Part shown: positions 14,139 to 22,053 of the stretch, in pieces
How positions within the stretch are numbered: the first letter of the stretch is position 1
How the letters are laid out: each line of letters opens with the position of its first letter
Assembly: GCA_964293585.1 (NCBI GenBank)
Contig: CAXYYS010000025.1
Location: 1 to 26,889 of the forward strand
Source of the DNA: JAKVKY01 sp964293585
GTDB taxonomy: Bacteria > Bacillota > Negativicutes > Acidaminococcales > Acidaminococcaceae
Length of the DNA: 26,889 nt
Direction of reading: 5' to 3'
Notes under the pieces: generated by a model
Database searches by the model: none
The model's input: the letters and a program-made list of their open reading frames with translations, nothing else
What the model was told of the DNA's origin: nothing
Program-made: the position numbers and the translations under genes

Positions 14139-16466
14139 ATGGGCGGAGATCTTTCCCGGTTTGTGTATGATCTGGCCGTGATTTTGGGTACGGCCGGCGT
14201 AACCACGCTAATCTGCAAAAAGTTTAACCAGCCGCTTATCCTTGGCTATATCATTGCCGGTTTTTTGACCGGGCCCAACTTCCCCAGCTTTTTTACGGTA
14301 TCCAGCATGGAGAATGTCAGCCTGTGGTCAGAGATCGGCATTATCTTTTTACTGTTTTCCCTGGGCCTGGAGCTGAGCCTGGAGCAGTTAAAAAGCGTAG
14401 GCCGTACCGCCATCGTGGCGGAAATCTTTGAACTGTGCATCTTCTTTTTCCTGGGTTATGGCTGCGGTACGATTTTGGGCTGGCCTCAGATGGATCGGCT
14501 TTTTTTAGGCAGCCTGCTCGTCATGTCTTCCACGGCGGTGGTGGTCAAAGCTTTTGACGACCTGGGGCTGAGGAGCCGCAAGTTTACGGATGTGGTCTTC
14601 GGCCTGCTCATCATGGAAGATATGTGCGGCGTGCTGATCATGGTCATGCTGTCCACGGTGGCCCGGGCTTCCGGCGCAGATGGCAGCACCGGCCTCAGTA
14701 TCTTGTACGCAGGTTTAACCCTGGCGCTGTTCGTGGTTTTGTGGGCGGTGGTGGGCGTGTATGTGCTGCCGCCATTTTATAAGGCCGTAAAAAATTATAT
14801 CAATGACGAACTGGCTCTGATGCTTTCCCTGGCGTTATGCCTGGGCGCGGTGGTCCTCTGCGACCTGCTGGAATTTTCCACGTCCCTGGGCGCTTTCTTG
14901 TCGGGCAGTATCCTGGCGGCGACCATTAACATGAAACGTCTGCCGCAGCTGGTGAAACCGCTGCAGTATTTATTTGGCGCCATCTTCTTTGTTTCCATCG
15001 GCATGATGGTGAAGCCGGAGAACCTGATTACTTATGCCTGGCCTATCTTTTTAGTCATTCTCACCGTCTATCTGGGCAAGATTTTGGGTACTTCCGCCGG
15101 CATCTTTATGTCGGGCCAGACTTTGGATACGGCGCTCCGGAGCGGGTTCAGCCTGACCCAGCTGGGCGAATTTTCTATTATCGCCGCTGCCGTGGGCGTG
15201 AACCTGGGCGTGTTGCATGAGTATGTGTATGCGGTAATCGTGGCCGCTTCCGTGATTACGATTTTTACCACGCCGTTTTTGATCAGGGCGGCGTCGCCGG
15301 TGTGCGCCTGGGTTTTGCCCCGGCTGCCCGGCGGTTGCAAAAAATGGATGGAACGGCATAACGGGCAGGTGGAAAGGTCCGAGGACCAGGACAGCGCCTG
15401 GATGGAATTTTTGCAGCTGTATCTGATCAGGCTGGCTGTGTACGGAGCCATCTGCGTGGGTATCTATCTCCTGGCGGTGTATCTGGTGGAACCCTGGTGC
15501 ATCCATAATCTTTCGTCGGTGTACGGTTCTAAGATTGCCGGGGTGATTACCCTAGTCATGCTGGCGCCTTTTCTCCGGATACTTCTGGCGGCAGTGCAGG
15601 GTAAAGGTACGGAGCTGACGGCGGAGTTGTGGTTTAAGAGCCGTCATAACCATCTGCCCCTAGCTTTCCTTTTAGGGATGAAGGTCCTGTCGGCGTTTGT
15701 GTTCCTGTATTTTGTGCAGGTGCATTTCTTTGGCTGGAGCAGTTTGACAGCTCTGGCGATAACACTGGTGCTGGCCGTGCTTATCGTCCGGTCGGACTGG
15801 CTGCTGCAAAGCTACCTGCATATGGAAACCCAGTTTTTCATCAACCTGAATTTTCGTTACCGGGCCAAGATTCAGCAGCAGATCAGTCTGAAGTCCGAAG
15901 CTGCTACAGGAACTTTTGGCAAACGGTTATTCCTGCAGACCTATCTGGTACAGGAACATTCCCCGGTGTCCGGACAGACGCTGGGAGAACTGGCCTGGCG
16001 CAAGGCCTACGGGTTTAATGTTTTAAGCCTGGAGCGGGGCGGCCATCGCCGTGACCTGCCCGAAGCAGCGACCATGGTGCAGAAGGGCGACCGTCTGTTC
16101 TGCTTGGGTACCCGGGGCCAGCTGCGGGTTTTTGCTGCGGCCATTACCGGGATGAACCTGCGCCTGGAGGCGGTGGGGGAGCAGCAGTCCCTGCAAACTT
16201 ATTTTGCGGCGCTGAAGGACAAGGCGGAAGTGGAGCCGTTAATTCCCTGCGTCATACATGTGAACGAAGCGTCCAGGTTAAGCGGACGTTCTTTAAAGCA
16301 TTCCACTATGCGGCGGGACTGGCACTGTCTGGCGGTGGCCCTGGAACGCAGCGGTTACCTGTTGACCAATATTGATGTGAACATGCTGCTGCAGAAGAAT
16401 GACCTGCTGTGGGTCCTGGGCAAACAGGACATGATCGCGGAATTAATCCGGCAGGGTGTTCTATGA
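14139..16466 (+). CDS. CPA2 cation:proton antiporter (KefB-like) with C-terminal TrkA-C domains
   Basis: The 775-residue protein has the monovalent cation:proton antiporter-2 core (1 to about 390, 'NQPLILGYIIAGFLTGPN', 'IGIIFLLFSLGLELSLEQL', 'SSTAVVVKAFDDLGL'), a second hydrophobic block (about 425-570) and two TrkA-C-like domains (about 600-690 and 700-775; 'SPVSGQTLGELAW', 'VQKGDRLFCLGTR', 'LLQKNDLLWVLGKQ'). It lacks the Rossmann RCK-N nucleotide domain of KefB/KefC. Probable role: K+ or Na+ exchange for protons at the inner membrane, for pH or osmotic control. AGGAGG lies seven to eight bases before the ATG. It appears to be transcribed alone. Confidence 0.88.
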   Translation: MGGDLSRFVYDLAVILGTAGVTTLICKKFNQPLILGYIIAGFLTGPNFPSFFTVSSMENVSLWSEIGIIFLLFSLGLELSLEQLKSVGRTAIVAEIFELCIFFFLGYGCGTILGWPQMDRLFLGSLLVMSSTAVVVKAFDDLGLRSRKFTDVVFGLLIMEDMCGVLIMVMLSTVARASGADGSTGLSILYAGLTLALFVVLWAVVGVYVLPPFYKAVKNYINDELALMLSLALCLGAVVLCDLLEFSTSLGAFLSGSILAATINMKRLPQLVKPLQYLFGAIFFVSIGMMVKPENLITYAWPIFLVILTVYLGKILGTSAGIFMSGQTLDTALRSGFSLTQLGEFSIIAAAVGVNLGVLHEYVYAVIVAASVITIFTTPFLIRAASPVCAWVLPRLPGGCKKWMERHNGQVERSEDQDSAWMEFLQLYLIRLAVYGAICVGIYLLAVYLVEPWCIHNLSSVYGSKIAGVITLVMLAPFLRILLAAVQGKGTELTAELWFKSRHNHLPLAFLLGMKVLSAFVFLYFVQVHFFGWSSLTALAITLVLAVLIVRSDWLLQSYLHMETQFFINLNFRYRAKIQQQISLKSEAATGTFGKRLFLQTYLVQEHSPVSGQTLGELAWRKAYGFNVLSLERGGHRRDLPEAATMVQKGDRLFCLGTRGQLRVFAAAITGMNLRLEAVGEQQSLQTYFAALKDKAEVEPLIPCVIHVNEASRLSGRSLKHSTMRRDWHCLAVALERSGYLLTNIDVNMLLQKNDLLWVLGKQDMIAELIRQGVL

Positions 16467-16476
16467 TACAACTTTA

Positions 16477-16486
16477 GTAGTACTAC
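16477..16486. promoter_or_regulatory. GTAGTACTAC palindrome upstream of the large dehydratase-type gene
   Basis: A 10-bp palindrome identical to the core of the 24-bp palindrome at 25109-25132 lies just upstream of the promoter at 16516-16544. Its centre is about 70 bp before the expected transcription start, a usual position for an activator. Confidence 0.4.
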
Positions 16487-16515
16487 AAGTTCCACAAACT
16501 CCATCCCCGCTCAGG

Positions 16516-16544
16516 TTGTTATATCCTGCGTTTGGGTGTATAAT
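16516..16544 (+). promoter_or_regulatory. Promoter of the 1414-residue protein
   Basis: TTGTTA (16516-16521), a 17-bp spacer and TATAAT (16539-16544) form a good sigma-70 promoter, with a leader of about 125 bases before the GTG start. Confidence 0.6.
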
Positions 16545-16568
16545 ATTCTAATCGGAAGAGACTTATTA

Positions 16569-16658
16569 ATGAGAATGGTTATCGCTATTTTGTCCAATGT
16601 TGTTGCTTGTTGCCGGCCTCGCTTTTTAGTGGTGAGTCTGGCGGCATTTAGTTTATAG
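16569..16658 (+). CDS. Possible 29-residue leader peptide
   Basis: An ATG follows CGGAAGAG at about nine bases and opens a 29-codon frame ('MRMVIAILSNVVACCRPRF' and on) that stops 16 bases before the GTG of the large gene, which itself has a poor ribosome site. It could couple translation. The evidence is only the ribosome site and the position; it may be chance. Confidence 0.25.
   Translation: MRMVIAILSNVVACCRPRFLVVSLAAFSL
16570..16584. promoter_or_regulatory. Fur-like box candidate
   Basis: TGAGAATGGTTATCG matches 11 of 14 defined positions of the 7-1-7 Fur consensus (TGATAAT-n-ATTATCA). It lies about 20 bases downstream of the expected transcription start of a predicted iron-sulfur protein gene. 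Confidence 0.25.
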
Positions 16659-16674
16659 AAAGCGGTGTCTAACA

Positions 16675-19600
16675 GTGGAAGGTATACTGAAGGTTGGTAT
16701 TGATGTAGGTTCTACCACAATCAAGCTGATCGCTCTGGACGAAAAAAATCATATCCTGGCGGAGCATTATGCCCGGCATTTCTCGGAAATTCCGGCGGCG
16801 CTCCATGATAACCTGCAGCGTCTGCATGACGTGGTGGGTTCTCGTCCTTTTACCTTTGCGCTGACAGGCAGTGCGGGTATGGGTATTGCGCAGCGTCTGC
16901 ACCTGCCTTTTGTGCAGGAGGTAATCGCCGCTGCCACAGCGGTGAAGGAATTGATTCCTCAGACGGATACGGTGGTGGAACTGGGCGGCGAAGATGCCAA
17001 GATCATGTATTTTGGCGCGGCCCCCGAGGAACGGATGAACGGTGTGTGCGCCGGCGGTACGGGCGCTTTTATCGATCATATGGCCAGCCTGCTCCATACG
17101 GATGCGGACGGGCTTAATGCTTTGGCGGCCAAGGGTAAGCAGATTTATACCATTGCTTCCCGCTGCGGCGTGTTTGCCAAGACGGATATTCAGTCGCTGA
17201 TGAACGATGGCGCTTCCAAGGCGGATATTGCTTTGTCCATTTTGCAGGCGGTGGTCAACCAGACCATCGGCAACCTGGCCCAGGGACGGCAGATTAAGGG
17301 CAACGTTGCCTTTTTAGGCGGACCGCTGCATTTTTTGCCGGAGCTGAAAAAACGTTTCGTGGAAACTTTGAAGATGCAGCAGAAGAGCGTGGTCCCCGTG
17401 GAGGAAGGCTGTTATTTTGTGGCTATGGGCGCGGCTCTGTCTGAAGAAAGCAAGTCCATGACCTATGACGACCTGTACGACGCTATGGAAGGGGCGGCTG
17501 CTGCGGCGGCCAAACCTAAGACTACGGAGTTCGGTTTGTTTGATACGCCGGCAGAGTACGCGGAGTTTAAAACCCGCCACGCCCAGGATAAGGTACGCCG
17601 GGGCGACCTGGCTGCGTATCAGGGGCCGGTGTATGTGGGTATTGATGCCGGTTCTACTACTACCAAGATTGCGGCTATCGGCACCAACAAGGAAATTTTG
17701 TACACGGATTACGGCAGCAACGAAGGTTCGCCTTTAAAGGTCGTGGTCCGGGAGTTAAAAGAATTTTATAAGCATCTGCCTCAGGGCAGTTATGTAGCCG
17801 GGGTGCTCACTACCGGTTACGGCGAAGGCATCGTCAAGGCGGCGCTCCATGCGGACGCCGGCGAAGTGGAAACCTTTGCCCATTTCCGGGCGGCGCAGGA
17901 GTTTTGTCCGGAAGTAACCTGTGTGCTGGATATCGGCGGGCAGGATATGAAATGTTTCCAGATCAAGGACGGCAATATCGGCAAGATTACGTTGAACGAA
18001 GCTTGCAGTGCCGGCTGCGGTTCCTTTATCCAGAACTTTGCGGAAGGTCTGAACATGACCCCGGCGGAATTTGCCGGCAAGGCGCAGGATTCTAAGGCGC
18101 CGGTAGATCTGGGCACCCGTTGTACGGTGTTCATGAACTCCCGGGTTAAACAGGCTCAGAAAGAAGGGGCGCCGCTGGCGGATATTTCTGCGGGCATCGC
18201 TGTCAGCGTTATTAAGAATGCCCTCTTTAAAGTTATGCAGCTTAAAGATGTTGCCGAACTGGGCGACCATATCGTGGTCCAGGGCGGTACTTTCTATAAC
18301 GATGCCGTGCTGCGCAGCATGGAACTTTTGCTGAATAAACACGTCATCCGTCCGGATATTGCCGGACTCATGGGTGCGTACGGCGCAGCCATCCTGGCTC
18401 TGGAAACTGTGGGCGCGGGGGAGACGGAATATCATTCCACCCTGCTGAAACCTGAGGACCTGGAAAAATTCACGGTCACCAGTTCCACTTATCATTGCCA
18501 GGGCTGCGGCAACCACTGCCAGGTTACGGTGCAGCGTTTTGCGGACGGGACCAGGTATTTTACCGGTAACCGCTGTGAACGTGGCGAAGGCAAGCCTAAG
18601 AACGAACATAAAGCGCCCAATATTTATGCTTATAAATACGAGCGTCTGTTTAAACATTATACTCCGGTAGCCGGCGCTAAGCGGGGTCAGATTGGCCTGC
18701 CCCGGGTGCTGAACATGTACGAAGATTATCCTTTCTGGTTCACGTTCTTCACCAAGCTGGGTTACGAGGTGGTAATTTCGGGAGAGTCCAGTGCCAGCCT
18801 GTATTATAAAGGCATGACCACGGTACCCTCTGATTCCCTGTGCTATCCGGCCAAGCTGGTGCACGGTCATATCATGGATCTGGTAGGCCGGGGCGTGAAA
18901 AAGATTTTCTATCCCTGCATCCCCTACAATTTGGCGGATACGGCCAACCCCTCTGACAATCATTACAACTGCCCGGTGGTAGCTTCGTACCCGGAGAACG
19001 TGCGCACCAACATGGAAGTGTTAAAGACTCAGCAGGTGCAGTTTATGGAACCGTTCCTGCCGTTAAACGACCCGGAGCGCATGGAAAAACGGCTGGTAAA
19101 AGAGCTGGCGGCGGAAGGCATCACGGCGGCCGAACTTAAACCGGCGCTGGCTGCGGCTTATGCCGAGCTGGAGCAGTATAAGGAAGACGTACGCGCTTAC
19201 GGTACTAAGATTTTTGAAGACGCCACCAAGGCCGGCAAACAGATTATCATGCTGGTAGGCCGTCCTTACCATATCGACCCGGAGATCAATCACGGTATTC
19301 CGGAGATGATCCAGTCTTATGATTTACCCATCCTCTCTGAGGATTCTGTGTATCATCTGCCCATCCCCGAAAACAGTTTACAAATTGTGAACCAGTGGAG
19401 CTACCACGCCCGTCTGTATCATGCGGCGGCTTTTGCGGCAGCCCATGCCAATATTACCCTGATCCAGCTCAGCAGCTTCGGCTGCGGACTGGACGCTATT
19501 ACCACGGGCCAGGTGAAGAGTATCCTGGAACGTCACAACAGAATTTATACGCTCATTAAGCTGGACGAAGTAAGCAACGTGGGTAGCGCCCGCATCCGTC

Positions 19601-20919
19601 TCCGTTCCCTGCTGGCTGTGCTCAGCCGGCGGCAGAAACCGGTGTACCGCGATGTGCAGATGCCGGACCGGGCTTACTTTACCAAAGATTGCAAACAGAC
19701 TCATACCATCCTGGCGCCCCAGATGGCGCCCATCCATTTTGCCATGGCCTGCCGGGCTTTGAAAAAGTACGGCTACAACATGGTGGTGCCGACGGTGCCT
19801 CGCCGGGAGTCTATCGATATGGGCTTACGCTATGTGAATAACGATATGTGTTATCCCGCCATCGTGGTCATCGGCCAGATGCTGGCGGCGTTGAAATCCG
19901 GTCAGTACGATCCCAACCATACCAGTATCATGTGGTTCCAGACTTGCGGCGCCTGCCGGGCTACCAACTACATGAACCTGATGCGGGAAGCTTTGCGCAA
20001 TGCAGGTTATCCCCAGGTACCTGTCTTTGCCTGCTACGGTCGCGAAACCGATGCCTTTGATTTAAAGGCCGGCTTTGCCGTGGATGTGGCTAAAGGTCTG
20101 GTCTATGCCGATACGCTTATGGCCCTGGAAAACCGGATGCGTCCTTATGAACTTACGCCGGGCAGCACCAGGGAGCTCTTCAACAAGTGGCTCAATATCT
20201 GCCTGAAAGATTTGGATCATCCCAGCCTGCTGCACTACAGCGGCATCCTTAAGGACATGGTGCGTGAGTTTGACGCCCTGCCTATCGACGAGAAGCTGTG
20301 GAAACCCAAAGTCGGTATCGTAGGCGAGATCCTGACCAAGTATCATCCGGTAGCGAACAACAACTTGGAAAAAGTTTTGGCAGCCGAAGGCGCCGAAGTG
20401 GTTATGCCTTCCCTGATTGACTTTTTACTGTATATGGCTTATGACCCCATTACCAAGAACGAGCTTTTGGATGGCAAGTACCTGGACAAGGTAAAAGCCC
20501 AGCTTTTCATCCAGATGGTAGATTTTGTCCGGGGACCGATGGTCAAGGCTCTGGCCAAGAGCAAGCATTTTACGCCGCCTATGCCTATTGACAAGATTGC
20601 GGCGCTGGCTAAACGCCACGTTTCTCTGGGCAACATGGCCGGTGAAGGCTGGTTCCTGACCGGCGAGATGGTGAAACTGGTGGAAGAGGGCGTGCCTAAT
20701 ATCGTGTGTCTGCAACCGTTTGCCTGCCTGGCTAACCATATCACGGCCAAGGGTATGTTCCGGATTATCCGTCAGAACTATCCTACGGCCAACATCGTGT
20801 CCATCGACTGCGATGCCGGCGCCAGCGAAGTTAACCAGCTGAACCGTTTGAAGCTGATGCTGAGCGTGGCCCGGGAAGCCAATCCTAATTTAGCCAAGAG
20901 CGAAGACAAAGCAAAATAA
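16675..20919 (+). CDS. Giant 2-hydroxyacyl-CoA dehydratase activase-type fusion protein
   Basis: The 1414-residue protein contains two BadF/HgdC-type ATPase domains, then a Cys-rich linker, a DUF2229 region and a C-terminal dehydratase (HgdB-like) part. ATPase 1 starts 'VGIDVGSTTIKLIAL' (residue 7) with cluster-type cysteines C125 ('CAGGTGAF') and C164 ('SRCGVFAKTD'). ATPase 2 starts 'VGIDAGSTTTKIAAI' (about 321) with C444 ('NEACSAGCGSF') and C483 ('GTRCTVFMNS'). The linker 'YHCQGCGNHC' (about 606-617) looks metal-binding; 'VGRPYHIDPEINHG' (about 860) and several Cys pairs follow. The length agrees with the known fused family; its substrate is not established. Activases inject an electron into a dehydratase using ATP and a [4Fe-4S] cluster. 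Start GTG is forced by the first ATPase motif. It is likely oxygen-sensitive. Confidence 0.88.
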   Translation: MEGILKVGIDVGSTTIKLIALDEKNHILAEHYARHFSEIPAALHDNLQRLHDVVGSRPFTFALTGSAGMGIAQRLHLPFVQEVIAAATAVKELIPQTDTVVELGGEDAKIMYFGAAPEERMNGVCAGGTGAFIDHMASLLHTDADGLNALAAKGKQIYTIASRCGVFAKTDIQSLMNDGASKADIALSILQAVVNQTIGNLAQGRQIKGNVAFLGGPLHFLPELKKRFVETLKMQQKSVVPVEEGCYFVAMGAALSEESKSMTYDDLYDAMEGAAAAAAKPKTTEFGLFDTPAEYAEFKTRHAQDKVRRGDLAAYQGPVYVGIDAGSTTTKIAAIGTNKEILYTDYGSNEGSPLKVVVRELKEFYKHLPQGSYVAGVLTTGYGEGIVKAALHADAGEVETFAHFRAAQEFCPEVTCVLDIGGQDMKCFQIKDGNIGKITLNEACSAGCGSFIQNFAEGLNMTPAEFAGKAQDSKAPVDLGTRCTVFMNSRVKQAQKEGAPLADISAGIAVSVIKNALFKVMQLKDVAELGDHIVVQGGTFYNDAVLRSMELLLNKHVIRPDIAGLMGAYGAAILALETVGAGETEYHSTLLKPEDLEKFTVTSSTYHCQGCGNHCQVTVQRFADGTRYFTGNRCERGEGKPKNEHKAPNIYAYKYERLFKHYTPVAGAKRGQIGLPRVLNMYEDYPFWFTFFTKLGYEVVISGESSASLYYKGMTTVPSDSLCYPAKLVHGHIMDLVGRGVKKIFYPCIPYNLADTANPSDNHYNCPVVASYPENVRTNMEVLKTQQVQFMEPFLPLNDPERMEKRLVKELAAEGITAAELKPALAAAYAELEQYKEDVRAYGTKIFEDATKAGKQIIMLVGRPYHIDPEINHGIPEMIQSYDLPILSEDSVYHLPIPENSLQIVNQWSYHARLYHAAAFAAAHANITLIQLSSFGCGLDAITTGQVKSILERHNRIYTLIKLDEVSNVGSARIRLRSLLAVLSRRQKPVYRDVQMPDRAYFTKDCKQTHTILAPQMAPIHFAMACRALKKYGYNMVVPTVPRRESIDMGLRYVNNDMCYPAIVVIGQMLAALKSGQYDPNHTSIMWFQTCGACRATNYMNLMREALRNAGYPQVPVFACYGRETDAFDLKAGFAVDVAKGLVYADTLMALENRMRPYELTPGSTRELFNKWLNICLKDLDHPSLLHYSGILKDMVREFDALPIDEKLWKPKVGIVGEILTKYHPVANNNLEKVLAAEGAEVVMPSLIDFLLYMAYDPITKNELLDGKYLDKVKAQLFIQMVDFVRGPMVKALAKSKHFTPPMPIDKIAALAKRHVSLGNMAGEGWFLTGEMVKLVEEGVPNIVCLQPFACLANHITAKGMFRIIRQNYPTANIVSIDCDAGASEVNQLNRLKLMLSVAREANPNLAKSEDKAK

Positions 20920-20978
20920 AATTGGCGGCAGCACTGGAAAAAGTGCGGCGCCCAATTAATTACGGCAACAAAATTACG

Positions 20979-21009
20979 AAGGCAGTTCCTGCGGGAGCTG
21001 CCTTTTTTT
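20979..21009 (+). terminator. Terminator of the dehydratase-type gene
   Basis: AAGGCAGTTCC pairs with GGGAGCTGCCTT (one wobble pair) around a short loop, followed by a run of seven T. Confidence 0.85.
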
Positions 21010-21017
21010 GCGTAAAA

Positions 21018-21055
21018 AAATTCCGCAACCGTAAATTTTTTACAGCGGCGGAATT
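21018..21055 (-). terminator. Terminator of the leftward two-component operon
   Basis: AAATTCCGC (21018-21026) pairs with GCGGAATTT (21047-21055), with an inner GTAAA/TTTAC stem; on the minus strand it runs into a T-tract. Confidence 0.7.
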
Positions 21056-21078
21056 TGGTTGTGTTTTGATTTTAACTT

Positions 21079-21999
21079 TTACAGGTTCTGCATCATTTCC
21101 AGAACTTTCTCATCGTTAAAGCATTGCTCAATCGCTGCCAGGATAGTCTCGTTGTATTTCTTGGTAACGGTTTCGCGTTTCAACATGGCGATGACCAGTT
21201 CCCGGTCCGGTTGTTCCTGGCTCAGGTTAAACAGCCGGTCCATCAGGATGGCAAAGTCCGCCACCTTGTCTAAATCTTTGCCGCTTTGGGTCAGTTCGGC
21301 ACGCAGTTCGGCATTCTCCGGTGCATCCGCGCCCAGATAATGGAGCACCGGGGTCAGCCAGTGACTCAGCGTTAACGGCGCCAGCAGGGTATCTGTCTGG
21401 TCCTGCTGCATACGGAAAATATTTTTTAAAGTCGCCAGACGGCGGAGCAGGGTGGTGATGATGGCCCGGTGGCAGGTCTCGCGTTCCCAGTGCAGCAGAT
21501 CTAAAACCTTACGGCAGTAAGTAATTTCCTTTTGCTTCTCATTAGCATCCACCGGACGGTCCGAGATCATCCCAATCAGATGAAGCAGGCTGTCTACCAC
21601 GTCGGAACGTTTTTCCATGGTGTCAATCTGTTTCTTGCTTTCCAGATATTTGTTCAGGATGGCCTGCAGTTCGTCGTAGTTGATGGGTTTTACCAGGAAA
21701 TTATCGGCACCCAGCTTGTAGCCGTGGATACGGTTGTCTACATCTGCCAGGGCGGTAATCATGATAACTACGGTGGAAGCGGTGACCGGATCCTTGCGCA
21801 GCTCGCTGCAGACCTCATAACCGCTTAGTCCTGGCAGCATCACATCCAACAGGATGATGTCCGGGTGATCTTTGCGGGCACACTCCAGGCACAAACGGCC
21901 CTCACCTGCCAGCAGCACGGTATGACCCCAGCTTTCCAGCACGTCCTTTAACATGGAGTTAAGTTGTTCGTTGTCGTCTACTACCAGAATCTTTGCCAT
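21079..21999 (-). CDS. Response regulator with an unrecognised helical output domain
   Basis: The 306-residue protein has a complete receiver domain (1 to about 120): D8-D9, phospho-acceptor D52 ('IILLDVMLPGLSG'), T82 and K104 ('LVKPINYDE'). The remaining 185 residues are predicted helical and hold no DNA-binding or GGDEF motif; 'DSLLHLIGMISDRP' and 'HWERETCHRAIITTL' faintly recall HD-GYP helices but without the HD residues. The output is therefore probably protein-protein interaction. AAGGAG lies six bases before the ATG. It follows the histidine kinase gene by 54 bp, so the two form a pair. Regulated action on the nearby transporter is inference. Confidence 0.87.
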   Translation of the reverse strand: MAKILVVDDNEQLNSMLKDVLESWGHTVLLAGEGRLCLECARKDHPDIILLDVMLPGLSGYEVCSELRKDPVTASTVVIMITALADVDNRIHGYKLGADNFLVKPINYDELQAILNKYLESKKQIDTMEKRSDVVDSLLHLIGMISDRPVDANEKQKEITYCRKVLDLLHWERETCHRAIITTLLRRLATLKNIFRMQQDQTDTLLAPLTLSHWLTPVLHYLGADAPENAELRAELTQSGKDLDKVADFAILMDRLFNLSQEQPDRELVIAMLKRETVTKKYNETILAAIEQCFNDEKVLEMMQNL

Positions 22000-22053
22000 G
22001 ATAATCTCCTTTGATAAATTATAAAATATTAAAAAATATTTTTTGAGGCTTGC

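Noticed and set aside
15051..15506. A 151-codon minus-strand frame rich in His and Gln inside the antiporter gene
   Set aside because: Antisense to conserved antiporter sequence, with no ribosome site or domain.
17755..18963. A 402-codon open frame on the minus strand inside the dehydratase-type gene
   Set aside because: It lies fully opposite clear ATPase motifs and has no family signature of its own; long antisense frames are common in such GC-rich codon patterns.
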